Position numbers and translations under genes: made by a program. Below, in pieces: positions 1 to 7,353 of a DNA stretch of 17,186 bases. Where the stretch lies: positions 1-17,186 of the forward strand of contig PWRV01000040.1 in the NCBI GenBank assembly GCA_003563455.1, given 5' to 3'. Position 1 is the first letter of the stretch, and each line of letters opens with the position of its first letter. Under the pieces are notes generated by a model. The model saw only the letters and a program-made list of their open reading frames with translations, made no database searches and was not told the DNA's origin. This DNA comes from Thioalkalivibrio sp. Lineage in GTDB: Bacteria > Pseudomonadota > Gammaproteobacteria > Ectothiorhodospirales > Ectothiorhodospiraceae.

Positions 1-130
1 GCGATACACTGGAGCCCTGTCCACCCCAAGGGTCTTGTGGCGCCACGCGCGGACGCCTCCGGAATGCGGATACGCGAGCAGGCCGTGACCAGCGCCGTGG
101 CGGCACGACCCCATCAACAGGAGGTTCGCG
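1..130. other. Upstream region of ackA, no recognised gene
   Basis: No convincing gene is visible here. One frame stays open from the window edge to a TGA at 139-141, overlapping the ackA start, but its translation shows no family features I recognise, and it could equally be an open frame in GC-rich spacer. An AGGAGG ribosome-binding site at 120-125 serves ackA. I see no convincing promoter. Confidence 0.4.
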
Positions 131-1357
131 ATGTCCGGTGATCTGCTGGTGCTGAACAGCGGCTCGTCCAGCCTGAAGTTTGCGCTTTACGAAATCGACC
201 CCGATTCCCGAGGGGCGGATCCAGACCGGCACTTGAAGGGGCAGATAACAGGCCTGGACGCGACGCCGCACTTTAGCGTCGAGGACGCCTCCGGGAATCC
301 GGTGGAGGACCGGCAACCGGCCGAAGACGGGGGGGCCTTCGGACACGAGCAGGCCCTGGAGTTCCTGATCGACTGGCTCGATGAGACACTCGAGGGGCGC
401 AGTCTGCTCGCAGCCGGACACCGGGTGGTCCACGGCGGTCAGGACTTCGTTGGCCCGGTGCGGATGACCGCAGAACGGCTTGAACAGATGGAGGCGCTGG
501 TGCCGCTCGCCCCGCTGCACCAGCCACACAACCTCGCACCGATCCGGTCGCTCTCCCGCTCGCGGCCGGACCTCTTCCAGTTCGCCTGTTTCGACACCGC
601 CTTCCACCATACGCAGTCCAGGATCGAACGCCGCCTGGCCCTGCCCCGGCACCTCGCCGACAAGGGCCTGATGCGCTACGGCTTTCACGGGTTGTCCTAC
701 GAGTTCATCGCCGGTGCGCTCGCGAACCGCCTCGATCGGGAAGCGACGGGTCGTGCCGTGGTCGCCCACCTCGGCAGCGGCGCCAGCCTGGCTGCGCTTC
801 GGGACGGAGAGAGCGTGGCAACAACGATGGGGTTCACCGCGCTCGACGGGCTGCCGATGAGTACCCGCTGCGGTGCACTCGATCCCGGGGCAGTACTGTT
901 CCTGCTGCAGGAAGAAGGCATGAGCGCCGAGGAAGTGCGAACCCTGCTTTACGAGCAGTCCGGGCTGTTGGGCGTTTCCGGCATCAGCGGCGACATGCGC
1001 ACGCTGCTCGAGAGCGACGAGTCGTCCGCCGCGGAAGCGGTCGATGTGTTCGTGCACCGCACGGTTCGGGAAATCGGCGCGCTCACCGCGATGCTCGGCG
1101 GTCTGGATCACCTGGTGTTCACCGGCGGAATCGGCGAACACGCTCCACCTGTACGCGCACGGATCTGTGAGGCCCTCGGGTGGCTTGGAGTCAAGATCGA
1201 TGCGCAGGCCAATGAGGACCACCACGAGCGGCTCAGCGAGTCCGGGAGCCCCGTGGGTGTATGGATGATCCCCACGGACGAAGAGCGGATGATCGCCCGG
1301 CACGGGCTGAACCTGCTCCGTGAAGCGAGTGTCCTGTCACACGTCACCCGCTCCTGA
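131..1357 (+). CDS. ackA: Acetate kinase
   Basis: Acetate kinase interconverts acetate plus ATP with acetyl phosphate plus ADP in the cytoplasm. The protein has 408 residues, normal for the family. The N-terminal phosphate-binding signature VLNSGSSSLKF starts near residue 7, and the second family signature RYGFHGLS contains His186. Asp155 (CFDTAFHHT), Arg246 (STRCGALDPG) and Glu384 (TDEERM) fit the conserved active-site positions, and the ATPase-fold loop FTGGIGEH is present near residue 331. AGGAGG lies five bases before the ATG. No phosphotransacetylase gene is visible nearby; its acetyl phosphate could come from Pta or from a phosphoketolase encoded elsewhere. Butyrate and propionate kinases are related, but the length and signatures favour acetate kinase. 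Confidence 0.96.
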   Translation: MSGDLLVLNSGSSSLKFALYEIDPDSRGADPDRHLKGQITGLDATPHFSVEDASGNPVEDRQPAEDGGAFGHEQALEFLIDWLDETLEGRSLLAAGHRVVHGGQDFVGPVRMTAERLEQMEALVPLAPLHQPHNLAPIRSLSRSRPDLFQFACFDTAFHHTQSRIERRLALPRHLADKGLMRYGFHGLSYEFIAGALANRLDREATGRAVVAHLGSGASLAALRDGESVATTMGFTALDGLPMSTRCGALDPGAVLFLLQEEGMSAEEVRTLLYEQSGLLGVSGISGDMRTLLESDESSAAEAVDVFVHRTVREIGALTAMLGGLDHLVFTGGIGEHAPPVRARICEALGWLGVKIDAQANEDHHERLSESGSPVGVWMIPTDEERMIARHGLNLLREASVLSHVTRS

Positions 1358-1462
1358 CAACACTTGCCAGGGCCCACCGTTTGTCCGGAAGATGGTGATC
1401 CCGCTGGCTCTCTTTTCACAGGTGTCCCGATGCCTCCGACCGGAATCGCTCCCCGATGACGC

Positions 1463-1467
1463 GGAGG
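1463..1467 (+). promoter_or_regulatory. Ribosome-binding site deciding a TTG start
   Basis: GGAGG, continuing as a run of G, ends five bases before TTG 1473. It is much stronger than anything before the in-frame ATGs at 1320 and 1392, so it decides the start chosen for the membrane protein gene. Confidence 0.5.
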
Positions 1468-1472
1468 GGGCG

Positions 1473-2141
1473 TTGAAACGACTCGCGACTCTGCTGCGGC
1501 GTCACTGGGGCGGGTTGGTGCTCGCCGCCCTGGTAATCCTTGGCCTGATCCTCGCCAACTGGCACACCCGCGAGCTGACGCAACTGCTCCAGTGGGGCGA
1601 CCGCATCGCGGATCTCCCGGTGGCAGTCGTCGCGGTCGTGGTGTTGATGGCGGTGCTGTTCACCTTCGCGCTTCCCGGAAGCCTGATGCTGTGGGTGATC
1701 GCACCGTTTCATCCGCCCGTGGTGTCCGTGATCATGCTGCTCATCGGCAGCGTGGCCGGCGCGTTTGGTGCACACCGGTTTTCACACCGGGTCGGAAAAC
1801 GCTGGTCGCCCGGAAAGAATGCGGAACGCGTTGTGGCGCTCCTCGCCAAGCGCAGCGACCTGCTCACCCAGACCGCATTGCGCGTATTTCCCGGGTTCCC
1901 CCATTCCTTCGTGAATTACGCGGGCGGCGTGCTGGGGCTGTCACTGAAGACCTTCTTGCTGGCCGCGGTGCTGGGCCTGACCGTGAAGTGGGGCGTCTAC
2001 GCCACCGCGATCCACGGCGCGGTGGAGGCGATCGAGACGGGGGACGCATTGCAGCCTTCGACGGTCCTGCCGCTGTTCGTGCTCGCGGGGCTGCTGTTGC
2101 TGGGTGCGCTCGTGCGGCGGCGGCTGGAACCCCCGGCATAG
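1473..2141 (+). CDS. VTT/TVP38-type (SNARE-associated) inner membrane protein
   Basis: Small integral membrane protein of the VTT/TVP38/TMEM64 (DedA-related) superfamily. From the TTG start it has 222 residues. Hydrophobic segments lie near residues 14-28, 48-78, 83-100, 160-178 and 195-215. The family's conserved region appears as RVFPGFPHSFVNYAGG near residues 137-152 (Arg, Pro, Gly, Pro, Asn-Tyr and a Gly pair), followed by another membrane segment. Members are proposed to act as lipid scramblases or proton-linked membrane-homeostasis proteins; no specific substrate can be read here. The frame is also open upstream to ATG 1392 and ATG 1320 (the latter overlaps ackA by 38 bases), but the added residues are not membrane-like and lack a good ribosome-binding site. 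It probably follows ackA in the same transcript. The family call is firm; start and function are not. Confidence 0.8.
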   Translation: MKRLATLLRRHWGGLVLAALVILGLILANWHTRELTQLLQWGDRIADLPVAVVAVVVLMAVLFTFALPGSLMLWVIAPFHPPVVSVIMLLIGSVAGAFGAHRFSHRVGKRWSPGKNAERVVALLAKRSDLLTQTALRVFPGFPHSFVNYAGGVLGLSLKTFLLAAVLGLTVKWGVYATAIHGAVEAIETGDALQPSTVLPLFVLAGLLLLGALVRRRLEPPA

Positions 2142-2152
2142 CGCCATCGAGT

Positions 2153-2170
2153 ACGGCGGCTTGCCGCCGT
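2153..2170 (+). terminator. Possible hairpin terminator after the VTT gene
   Basis: ACGGCGG and CCGCCGT flank a CTTG loop. The perfect GC-rich stem is followed by TTTCCTT. It lies 11 bases after the VTT stop and about 90 bases before fbp, as expected for a terminator, but the T tract is interrupted. Confidence 0.45.
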
Positions 2171-2263
2171 TTCCTTGGACAGATTTCCCCCGCTGGCGTC
2201 GTATCACAAAAACCCTACTCCACGTATACTTACTCCGGGTCCATTCAACCGGCGGTAGACACG

Positions 2264-3286
2264 ATGCAGTCCAGTGCGGGTTACCAGATCGTCACCCTCA
2301 ACGAGTTCATCATCAATCGTCAGGGCGAGCACCCCGAGGCGAAGGGAGACCTGTCGCGACTGCTCCACCACATCGGCATTGCCGCGAAGATCGTGAACAA
2401 GAAGATCAACAAGGCCGGCCTGGTGGACATCCTCGGCAAGGCGGGCGAAGTGAACGTGCAGGGCGAGGACGTAAAGAAGCTAGACGTCTTCGCGAACGAT
2501 CACTTCATGGCGGCGATCAAGGCCTCCGGCGAGGTCTGCGCAGTCGCCTCGGAAGAGAACCAGGAGATCATCACCTTCGACGAGGGACTGTCGCGCGAGG
2601 GCCACTACATCGTCTGCATGGATCCGCTCGACGGCTCCTCGAACATCGAGGTGAACGTCTCTGTCGGTACGATCTTCTCGATCTATCGCCGGCTGAGCCC
2701 CGGCGGGGAGCAGGCCGACATCTCGGACTTCCTGCAACCGGGAACACGGCAGGTCGCGGCCGGCTATGTGATCTACGGCTCGTCGACGATGCTGGTCTAC
2801 ACCACCGGAACCGGCGTGGATGGCTTCACTCTTGACCCCGGCATCGGCGAGTTCTGTCTGTCCCACCCGCGCATCCGGACCCCGGACACCGGCCGGATGT
2901 ACAGCATCAACGAGGGCAACTACATCCACTTCCCTTTGGGGGTGAAGAAGTACATCAAGTATTGCCAGGAGATCGATCCGGACACGAACCGGCCGTACAC
3001 GTCCCGCTATATCGGCTCACTGGTCTCCGACTTCCACCGCAACCTGCTGATGGGCGGCATCTTTATCTACCCCCAGACCCAGGCCGCTCCCAAGGGCAAG
3101 CTGCGACTGATCTACGAGTGCAATCCGATCGCCTTCATCGCCGAGCAGGCGGGCGGAGCGGCCAGCAACGGAACCGGTCGCACGATGGACGAGGTGCCGC
3201 ACAGCCTGCACCAGCGGGTGCCGTTCTACGTGGGCTCCCGGGAGATGATGGACCGGGTGCATGGCTTCCTTGCGGAATACGGGTGA
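2264..3286 (+). CDS. fbp: Fructose-1,6-bisphosphatase, class I
   Basis: Hydrolyses fructose 1,6-bisphosphate to fructose 6-phosphate plus phosphate in gluconeogenesis and the Calvin cycle. From ATG 2264 the product is 340 residues, the usual class I size. Metal-binding residues are in place: Glu97-Glu98 in the SEE motif, DPLDGSSN at residues 120-127, and Glu285 in YECNP near the C-terminus. The N-terminal part LNEFIINRQ is typical of bacterial enzymes. The same frame is open far upstream to 1592, but that stretch lies over the VTT gene and is not family sequence, so ATG 2264 is the start. A TATACT at 2225-2230 could be a -10 box, but I see no good -35. In a sulfur-oxidising autotroph the likely role is Calvin-cycle turnover. 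A sedoheptulose-bisphosphatase side activity cannot be judged from sequence. Confidence 0.97.
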   Translation: MQSSAGYQIVTLNEFIINRQGEHPEAKGDLSRLLHHIGIAAKIVNKKINKAGLVDILGKAGEVNVQGEDVKKLDVFANDHFMAAIKASGEVCAVASEENQEIITFDEGLSREGHYIVCMDPLDGSSNIEVNVSVGTIFSIYRRLSPGGEQADISDFLQPGTRQVAAGYVIYGSSTMLVYTTGTGVDGFTLDPGIGEFCLSHPRIRTPDTGRMYSINEGNYIHFPLGVKKYIKYCQEIDPDTNRPYTSRYIGSLVSDFHRNLLMGGIFIYPQTQAAPKGKLRLIYECNPIAFIAEQAGGAASNGTGRTMDEVPHSLHQRVPFYVGSREMMDRVHGFLAEYG

Positions 3287-3356
3287 GGCGCGCAGCCCGC
3301 GGCCGATGCGTCGCGCCGCGGTGAGGGCCGGGCCCGACGCCCCGCCCCCACCCCAG

Positions 3357-3380
3357 CCCTCCCCCACAGGTGGGGGAGGG
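3357..3380. repeat. Perfect GC hairpin, REP-like repeat and likely terminator
   Basis: CCCTCCCCCAC and GTGGGGGAGGG form an 11-bp perfect inverted repeat around a two-base AG (a four-base loop in practice). It lies between the convergent ends of fbp and the hydrolase gene. The sequence, including the preceding CACCCCAG, resembles a hairpin repeat scattered through many GC-rich proteobacterial genomes. It could stop transcription from both sides, although only a short T run (CTTTC) follows. Confidence 0.6.
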
Positions 3381-3448
3381 AGCTTTCATCGTCAGGGGTG
3401 GCGCCGTGCCATGGGAGTTAGGGCAACCCAGTGCTGAACCTCGCGGGG

Positions 3449-4354
3449 TCAGTGCTCGGCGATGAAATCCGCGACCGCATCGGCGACGTCGTCGGCGAAG
3501 AAGTCCCGGAAGAAGTGTCCAGCTCCATCGATGGTCGTCGTGCTCACCGCCTGAGCGTCGTCGAGCGCAGCCATGCGCTCCGGCAGGTCGGGAACCACGG
3601 CGTCTTCCGATCCGATCACCACCAGTGTCGGGACCTCGATCCCGTCGATCACGGTCGGGGTGTCGTGACCCTCAGCGGGGTCGTAATAGCCGAGAAAGGC
3701 TTGCGGCGAAACATCCAGGGACTCGCAGTAAAGGAAGCGCACATCCTGCAGCAGGGTTTCCTCCTGACCCATCCGCAGCAGTTCCCGCGCCTGGTCCAGG
3801 CGCACCACCAGCGGCATTTCGGACTGGGCCTCGTAGCTCGCCGCCGCACGATCCGGATCATACGTCGACGGCGCAACCAGAACCAGCGACCGGACGTCCC
3901 CGGATACCCATTCCTGCACGTAGCGGGCCATCTGGTTGCCCCCGCGGGAGTGTCCAAATAGGGTCACCGGCCCGAAGCCTTCCGACTCCAGCCAGTCGAC
4001 CCAGGCATCGAGCTCGCGAAAATGATCCTGCACGCCATGGGTGATCGGGCGGTCACACTCGAACATGCCCTCGCGGGCGTCGATACCGTAGCTGAGATTC
4101 ACCGACAGCGAGTTCAGTCCGTGATCGGCCAGGAGGTCCTGGACGGTCGCCATCGTCTCCATGCGCCCGTGTGCGAGCGTGCCGTGCAGCATCAGGATCA
4201 CCCCATCCGCGGGGTCGCTGACCGACTGCAGGTGCCCGATCAGCGTCACTCCGTCGTGCTCCAGCGTGACAGGTTCCGCTGCCTGCCCGGCCAGCGGCAG
4301 ACAGAGCAGCAGGGCAAGGATCCAGGGACGAACCAGTTTTTGGTGGCAATACAT
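3449..4354 (-). CDS. Exported alpha/beta hydrolase
   Basis: Alpha/beta-hydrolase-fold protein of 301 residues, substrate unknown. A Sec signal peptide covers about residues 1-26: a basic start, a Leu-rich core, then a likely cleavage after AGQA. The oxyanion-hole motif LHGTLAHG is near residues 56-63. The nucleophile elbow GHSRGG (134-139) gives Ser136, GSEDAVVPD gives Asp251 and GAGHFF gives His280, so the triad is complete. It may be a periplasmic esterase or lipase-like enzyme; nothing shows the substrate. The frame is open 17 codons further upstream, but AAGGAGGATT stands just before ATG 4354 and the signal peptide starts there. The gene is convergent with fbp and divergent from ettA. Confidence 0.85.
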   Translation of the reverse strand: MYCHQKLVRPWILALLLCLPLAGQAAEPVTLEHDGVTLIGHLQSVSDPADGVILMLHGTLAHGRMETMATVQDLLADHGLNSLSVNLSYGIDAREGMFECDRPITHGVQDHFRELDAWVDWLESEGFGPVTLFGHSRGGNQMARYVQEWVSGDVRSLVLVAPSTYDPDRAAASYEAQSEMPLVVRLDQARELLRMGQEETLLQDVRFLYCESLDVSPQAFLGYYDPAEGHDTPTVIDGIEVPTLVVIGSEDAVVPDLPERMAALDDAQAVSTTTIDGAGHFFRDFFADDVADAVADFIAEH

Positions 4355-4398
4355 GCGAATCCTCCTTGGTTGCGGACGAAAAGCCCCTTCTGAAGCAA

Positions 4399-4419
4399 GC
4401 TGCAAATCACATTTGCAGC
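4399..4419. repeat. Inverted repeat 1 of the ettA-upstream cluster
   Basis: GCTGCAAAT and ATTTGCAGC form a perfect 9-bp stem around a CAC loop. It is the first of three consecutive hairpins between the divergent hydrolase and ettA genes. It might be an operator or part of a small mobile element. Confidence 0.5.
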
Positions 4420-4426
4420 GAAGCGT

Positions 4427-4460
4427 GCGCTGAGAAAGCCAGGATGGCTTTATTCAGCGC
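4427..4460. repeat. Inverted repeat 2 of the ettA-upstream cluster
   Basis: GCGCTGA pairs with TCAGCGC and AAAGCCA pairs with TGGCTTT around a GGA loop, with a small internal bulge (G opposite AT). This gives two 7-bp helices in one hairpin. No T tract follows on either strand, so it does not look like an ordinary terminator. Confidence 0.5.
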
Positions 4461-4464
4461 TTCC

Positions 4465-4541
4465 CTAGAGGGCCATGTGGAAAGTTCGGTATCAGATCGC
4501 TTCGCCAGAATAGTTACCGAACTTCCCACATGGCCCTCTAG
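4465..4541. repeat. Long inverted repeat with 27-bp arms, MITE-like
   Basis: The left arm is 4465-4491 and the right arm 4515-4541. They match at 26 of 27 positions, separated by a 23-base loop. Both ends are CTAG. If CTAG is a 4-bp target duplication, the remaining arms are 23 bp each, as in the short non-coding relics of insertion sequences. No transposase is encoded. It lies about 90 bases before ettA. The repeat is plain in the sequence; the mobile-element reading is an inference. Confidence 0.65.
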
Positions 4542-4631
4542 ACGTTTCAGCCCCCGGATAATTTCGTCGGGAACTCATGGTAGAGTCTCGCGTCCAGACA
4601 ATCCGTTACCGGCAAAAAAGAAAGAGGTTCC

Positions 4632-6299
4632 ATGGCGCAGTACATCTATACCATGAACGGCGTAGGCAAGATCGTCCCGCCGAAGAAGCAGATCCTGAAG
4701 GATATCTATCTCAACTTCTTCCCGGGAGCCAAGATCGGCGTGCTCGGCTACAACGGTGCCGGGAAGTCGACCCTGCTCCGGATCATGGCGGGGCTGGACA
4801 ACGACATCGTCGGAGACGCACGCCCCCAGCCGGGAATCCACATCGGTTTCCTGCCGCAGGAGCCGCACCTCGACGACGGCAAGGACGTTCGCGGCAACGT
4901 CGAAGAAGCCGTGGAACCGATCAAGCAGGCCCTCGCGCGGCTCGATGAAGTTTATGCGGCCTACGCCGAGCCCGATGCCGACTTCGACAAGCTCGCCGCC
5001 GAGCAGGCGGAACTGGAGTCCCTGATCCAGGCCAGCGACGGGCATAACCTCGAGCGCAGGCTTGAGGTCGCCGCCGACGCGCTGCGTCTGCCGCCCTGGG
5101 ATGCGGACGTGAACAATCTCTCCGGTGGCGAGCGGCGCCGCGTCGCGCTCTGCCGGCTCCTGCTCTCGAGTCCCGACATGCTGATCCTGGACGAACCGAC
5201 CAACCACCTGGACGCCGAGAGCGTCGCCTGGCTGGAACGCTTCCTCAAGGAGTTCCCGGGTACCGTCGTCGCGGTGACCCACGACCGCTATTTTCTGGAC
5301 AATGTGGCCGGGTGGATCCTCGAGCTCGACCGCGGTCAGGGCATTCCGTGGCAGGGCAATTATTCGTCGTGGCTGGAGCAGAAGGAGAAGCGGCTGGCGC
5401 AGGAGGAAAAGGCCGAACAGGCTCGCGTACGGGCGATGGAGTCGGAACTCGAGTGGGTGCGCAGCAACCCGAAGGGTCGCACCGCAAAGAGCAAGGCGCG
5501 CCTGAAGCGCTTCGAGGAACTGGCCTCCAGCGACTACCAGCGCCGCTCGGAAACCAAGGAACTCTACATCCCGCCGGGTCCCCGTCTTGGCGACGTGGTG
5601 CTCGAGGCCGAGAACCTCACCAAGACCTATGGCGACCGCGTGCTGTACCAGGGGCTGTCCTTCACCGTGCCGCGCGGCGGAATCGTCGGCGTGATCGGTC
5701 CGAACGGGGTCGGCAAGACCACGCTGTTCCGCATGATCACCGGGCAAGAACATCCCGACGGAGGCCATATCAACCTGGGCGAGACCGTCCAGATCGCCTA
5801 CGTCGACCAGAGCCGCGACGCGCTGGCGGATGAGAAGAGCGTCTGGGAGGAGATCTCCAACGGTCAGGACGTGGTGCAGGTCGGCAACTTCCAGATGCCG
5901 TCGCGCGCCTATGTCGGTCGCTTCAATTTCAAGGGTTCCGATCAGCAGAAGCGGATGAAGGACCTGTCTGGCGGCGAACGCAACCGGGTGCACCTGGCCA
6001 AGGTGCTGAAGAGCGGCGGAAATCTGCTGCTGCTGGACGAACCGACCAATGACCTGGACGTCGAAACGCTCCGGGCGCTGGAGGAGTCCTTGCTCGACTT
6101 TCCGGGTTCCGCGATCGTGATCTCGCACGACCGCTGGTTTCTGGATCGCGTGGCCACGCACATCCTGGCCTTCGAAGAGGACGGCAGCGTGGTGTTCTTC
6201 GACGGAAACTACGAGGAGTACGAGGCGGACCGCCACGAGCGCCTCGGCGACGCTGCCGACCAGCCCCACCGGCTGAAGTACAAGCGGCTGGCGTCGTAG
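4632..6299 (+). CDS. ettA: Energy-dependent translational throttle protein, ABC-F ATPase
   Basis: Cytoplasmic ABC-F protein that binds the ribosomal E site and couples entry into translation elongation to the ATP/ADP ratio. The protein has 555 residues, the EttA length, and has two ABC domains without membrane segments. Domain 1 has Walker A GYNGAGKST (39-47), signature LSGGE (163-167) and Walker B ending in Asp187-Glu188. Between the domains lies a charged helical linker (about residues 245-305) with a basic stretch, the position of the P-site tRNA interaction motif. Domain 2 has GPNGVGKTT, LSGGERNRV and catalytic Glu470. The catalytic glutamates fall at the same numbers (188 and 470) as in E. 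coli EttA, and the N-terminus MAQYIYTMNGVGK is EttA-like. An AGAGG precedes the ATG. The hairpin cluster upstream may affect its expression. Confidence 0.96.
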   Translation: MAQYIYTMNGVGKIVPPKKQILKDIYLNFFPGAKIGVLGYNGAGKSTLLRIMAGLDNDIVGDARPQPGIHIGFLPQEPHLDDGKDVRGNVEEAVEPIKQALARLDEVYAAYAEPDADFDKLAAEQAELESLIQASDGHNLERRLEVAADALRLPPWDADVNNLSGGERRRVALCRLLLSSPDMLILDEPTNHLDAESVAWLERFLKEFPGTVVAVTHDRYFLDNVAGWILELDRGQGIPWQGNYSSWLEQKEKRLAQEEKAEQARVRAMESELEWVRSNPKGRTAKSKARLKRFEELASSDYQRRSETKELYIPPGPRLGDVVLEAENLTKTYGDRVLYQGLSFTVPRGGIVGVIGPNGVGKTTLFRMITGQEHPDGGHINLGETVQIAYVDQSRDALADEKSVWEEISNGQDVVQVGNFQMPSRAYVGRFNFKGSDQQKRMKDLSGGERNRVHLAKVLKSGGNLLLLDEPTNDLDVETLRALEESLLDFPGSAIVISHDRWFLDRVATHILAFEEDGSVVFFDGNYEEYEADRHERLGDAADQPHRLKYKRLAS

Positions 6300-6310
6300 G
6301 CCTTCGGCGT

Positions 6311-6340
6311 TACGGGGACAGCTTTGAATCTGTCCCCGTA
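6311..6340. terminator. REP-like perfect hairpin, probable bidirectional terminator
   Basis: TACGGGGACAG and CTGTCCCCGTA form an 11-bp perfect inverted repeat around an 8-base loop (CTTTGAAT). It sits in the 54-base gap between the convergent ettA and hsp20 genes. The GGGGACAG...CTGTCCCC pattern is like palindromic repeats found in many copies in gammaproteobacteria, some of them associated with RAYT transposases. I infer that it acts as a terminator here. Confidence 0.65.
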
Positions 6341-6353
6341 TTGCGTCACCTGC

Positions 6354-6740
6354 CTATGCCACCTCCACGTCGATCCGCCGTGGCTGCGCGTGTTCCGCCT
6401 TCGGGATCCGCAGCGTCAGTACGCCGTTGCGAAATTCAGCGCTGACCTTGTCGGTATCGAGCTCCCTGGAGAGGGTAAACACGCGGCGATACCGGGGCAG
6501 ACTCACCTCCGCGTGGGTGGCCTCCATGCCCTCGGGCACCTCGAGCCGTACCTCGCCCTCGATCGTGAGGGTCTCGGCCTCCACCTGCAGGTGCAGATCG
6601 TCTTTCGGCACGCCGGGCAGATCGGCCAGCAGCGTGATCCCCGTCGCGTCCTCGAACACGTCTACCGGTGGCGTCAGCGCAGCCTGTGCAGCGGCTCTGG
6701 ACTCTTCCTTATTGCGTGCAACGTCGGTCTGATCGTTCAT
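6354..6740 (-). CDS. Small heat-shock protein, Hsp20 family (second of pair)
   Basis: Hsp20/alpha-crystallin ATP-independent holdase that binds unfolding proteins in the cytoplasm. The protein has 128 residues: a short N-terminal arm and an alpha-crystallin domain from about residue 25, with TLLADLPGVPKDDLHL, the VSLPRYRRVFTL strand and the C-terminal family motif FRNGVLTLRIPKAE. The tail ends RRIDVEVA, giving an I-x-V form of the oligomerisation motif. The frame extends to a GTG at 6758, but AAGGAGG (6749-6755) precedes ATG 6740 at a good distance, so that start is preferred. This ribosome-binding site overlaps the stop codon of the preceding hsp20, which implies translational coupling. It differs clearly from its partner, so it is not a recent duplicate. 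Confidence 0.92.
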   Translation of the reverse strand: MNDQTDVARNKEESRAAAQAALTPPVDVFEDATGITLLADLPGVPKDDLHLQVEAETLTIEGEVRLEVPEGMEATHAEVSLPRYRRVFTLSRELDTDKVSAEFRNGVLTLRIPKAEHAQPRRIDVEVA

Positions 6741-6754
6741 CTCAAGGCCCTCCT

Positions 6755-7192
6755 TCACTGGATGCTGATACGCCGCGGCAACGAGGTCTCGCGACGCTGG
6801 ATGCTGATGTGCAGCACGCCGTCGCGGTACCGGGCGGTGACCTTTTCGGGGTCGGCATCGTCCGGCAGGGTAACGACCCGGCGGAACGAGCCGGCAAAGC
6901 GCTCGGCGATGTGGACACTGGCCTTGCTTTCGCCCGCCGGCAGCGAGCTGGAACGCTCCCCGGCGACCGTCAAAACGCCCTTTTCGATCTGAACCTCGAT
7001 GGTCGCCGGGTCGATGCCGGGTGCGAAGGCATAGATCTCCACCGACTGCGGTGTGCCGCCGACGTTCATCGCCGGGAAGCCGCCCCGCACGGCACCGCGT
7101 ATGCTGGGTGAATATTCAAAGGCGCGGCTCATTTCCCGCTGCAAGCGGTCCAGTTCCGCGTACATGTCGTTGGCAAACAGCGAACGGTACAT
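6755..7192 (-). CDS. Small heat-shock protein, Hsp20 family (first of pair)
   Basis: Second Hsp20/alpha-crystallin holdase, 145 residues from ATG 7192. The N-terminal arm (MYRSLFANDMYAELDRLQREM) resembles the IbpA/HspA-like arm with a Leu-rich amphipathic helix. The alpha-crystallin domain follows from about residue 42, with VEIYAFAPGIDPATIEVQI, ERFAGSFRRVVTLPDDAD and RYRDGVLHISIQR. The tail ends RRISIQ, an I-x-I oligomerisation motif. A second ATG lies five codons upstream at 7207, but GGAGG 7201-7205 is inside that extension and correctly placed for 7192. It is first in a two-gene heat-shock operon, divergent from cbpA, with a sigma-32-like promoter about 110 bases upstream. The pair may form mixed oligomers; that is an inference. 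Confidence 0.93.
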   Translation of the reverse strand: MYRSLFANDMYAELDRLQREMSRAFEYSPSIRGAVRGGFPAMNVGGTPQSVEIYAFAPGIDPATIEVQIEKGVLTVAGERSSSLPAGESKASVHIAERFAGSFRRVVTLPDDADPEKVTARYRDGVLHISIQRRETSLPRRISIQ

Positions 7193-7280
7193 AATGGCAG
7201 CCTCCATTGGTCGTGGCGACGCGCGGTCCCAGGCGCGCCGACGTGGGAATCCGGGAATGCACGGAGTTCTTCCGATGCCC

Positions 7281-7309
7281 TTGAAAATAGGGGCTGGAGG
7301 AGTTAATTC
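7281..7309 (+). promoter_or_regulatory. Possible plus-strand promoter for cbpA-cbpM
   Basis: TTGAAA (7281-7286) is followed 17 bases later by TAATTC (7304-7309), a sigma-70-like arrangement with a weak -10. The preceding C also gives CTTGAAA, a perfect sigma-32 -35 box, but no CCCCAT-like -10 follows. It overlaps the opposing hsp20 promoter, so the two directions may interfere. Confidence 0.3.
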
Positions 7310-7311
7310 AA
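7285..7311 (-). promoter_or_regulatory. Sigma-32-like promoter for the hsp20 operon
   Basis: Read on the minus strand: TTGAAT (7311-7306), a 12-base spacer, then CCCCTATTT (7293-7285). The heat-shock sigma factor consensus is CTTGAAA, a spacer of roughly 12-15 bases, then CCCCATNT, so both boxes match well. The direction and downstream gene (hsp20) fit heat-shock control. Confidence 0.45.
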
Positions 7312-7353
7312 TGGGTGGAGCTACCTATCTGCCACGACGGCCCAGGAGCCCGC

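Noticed and set aside
1..141. Open frame running in from the window edge and ending inside ackA
   Set aside because: Only 46 codons are visible, with no recognisable C-terminal family sequence. It cannot be told from chance in GC-rich DNA.
1592..2263. Open frame continuing 224 codons upstream of the fbp start
   Set aside because: It overlaps the VTT membrane-protein gene in another frame, has no family similarity, and FBPase homology begins at ATG 2264.
4399..4541. Integron attC site or CRISPR fragment
   Set aside because: The stems differ in sequence from each other, there is no integrase or array, and the long arms are near-perfect rather than attC-like with defined bulges.
4575..6269. 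564-residue open frame on the minus strand
   Set aside because: It is antisense to ettA, which has complete ABC-F motifs. The minus-strand translation shows only low-complexity mirror sequence.
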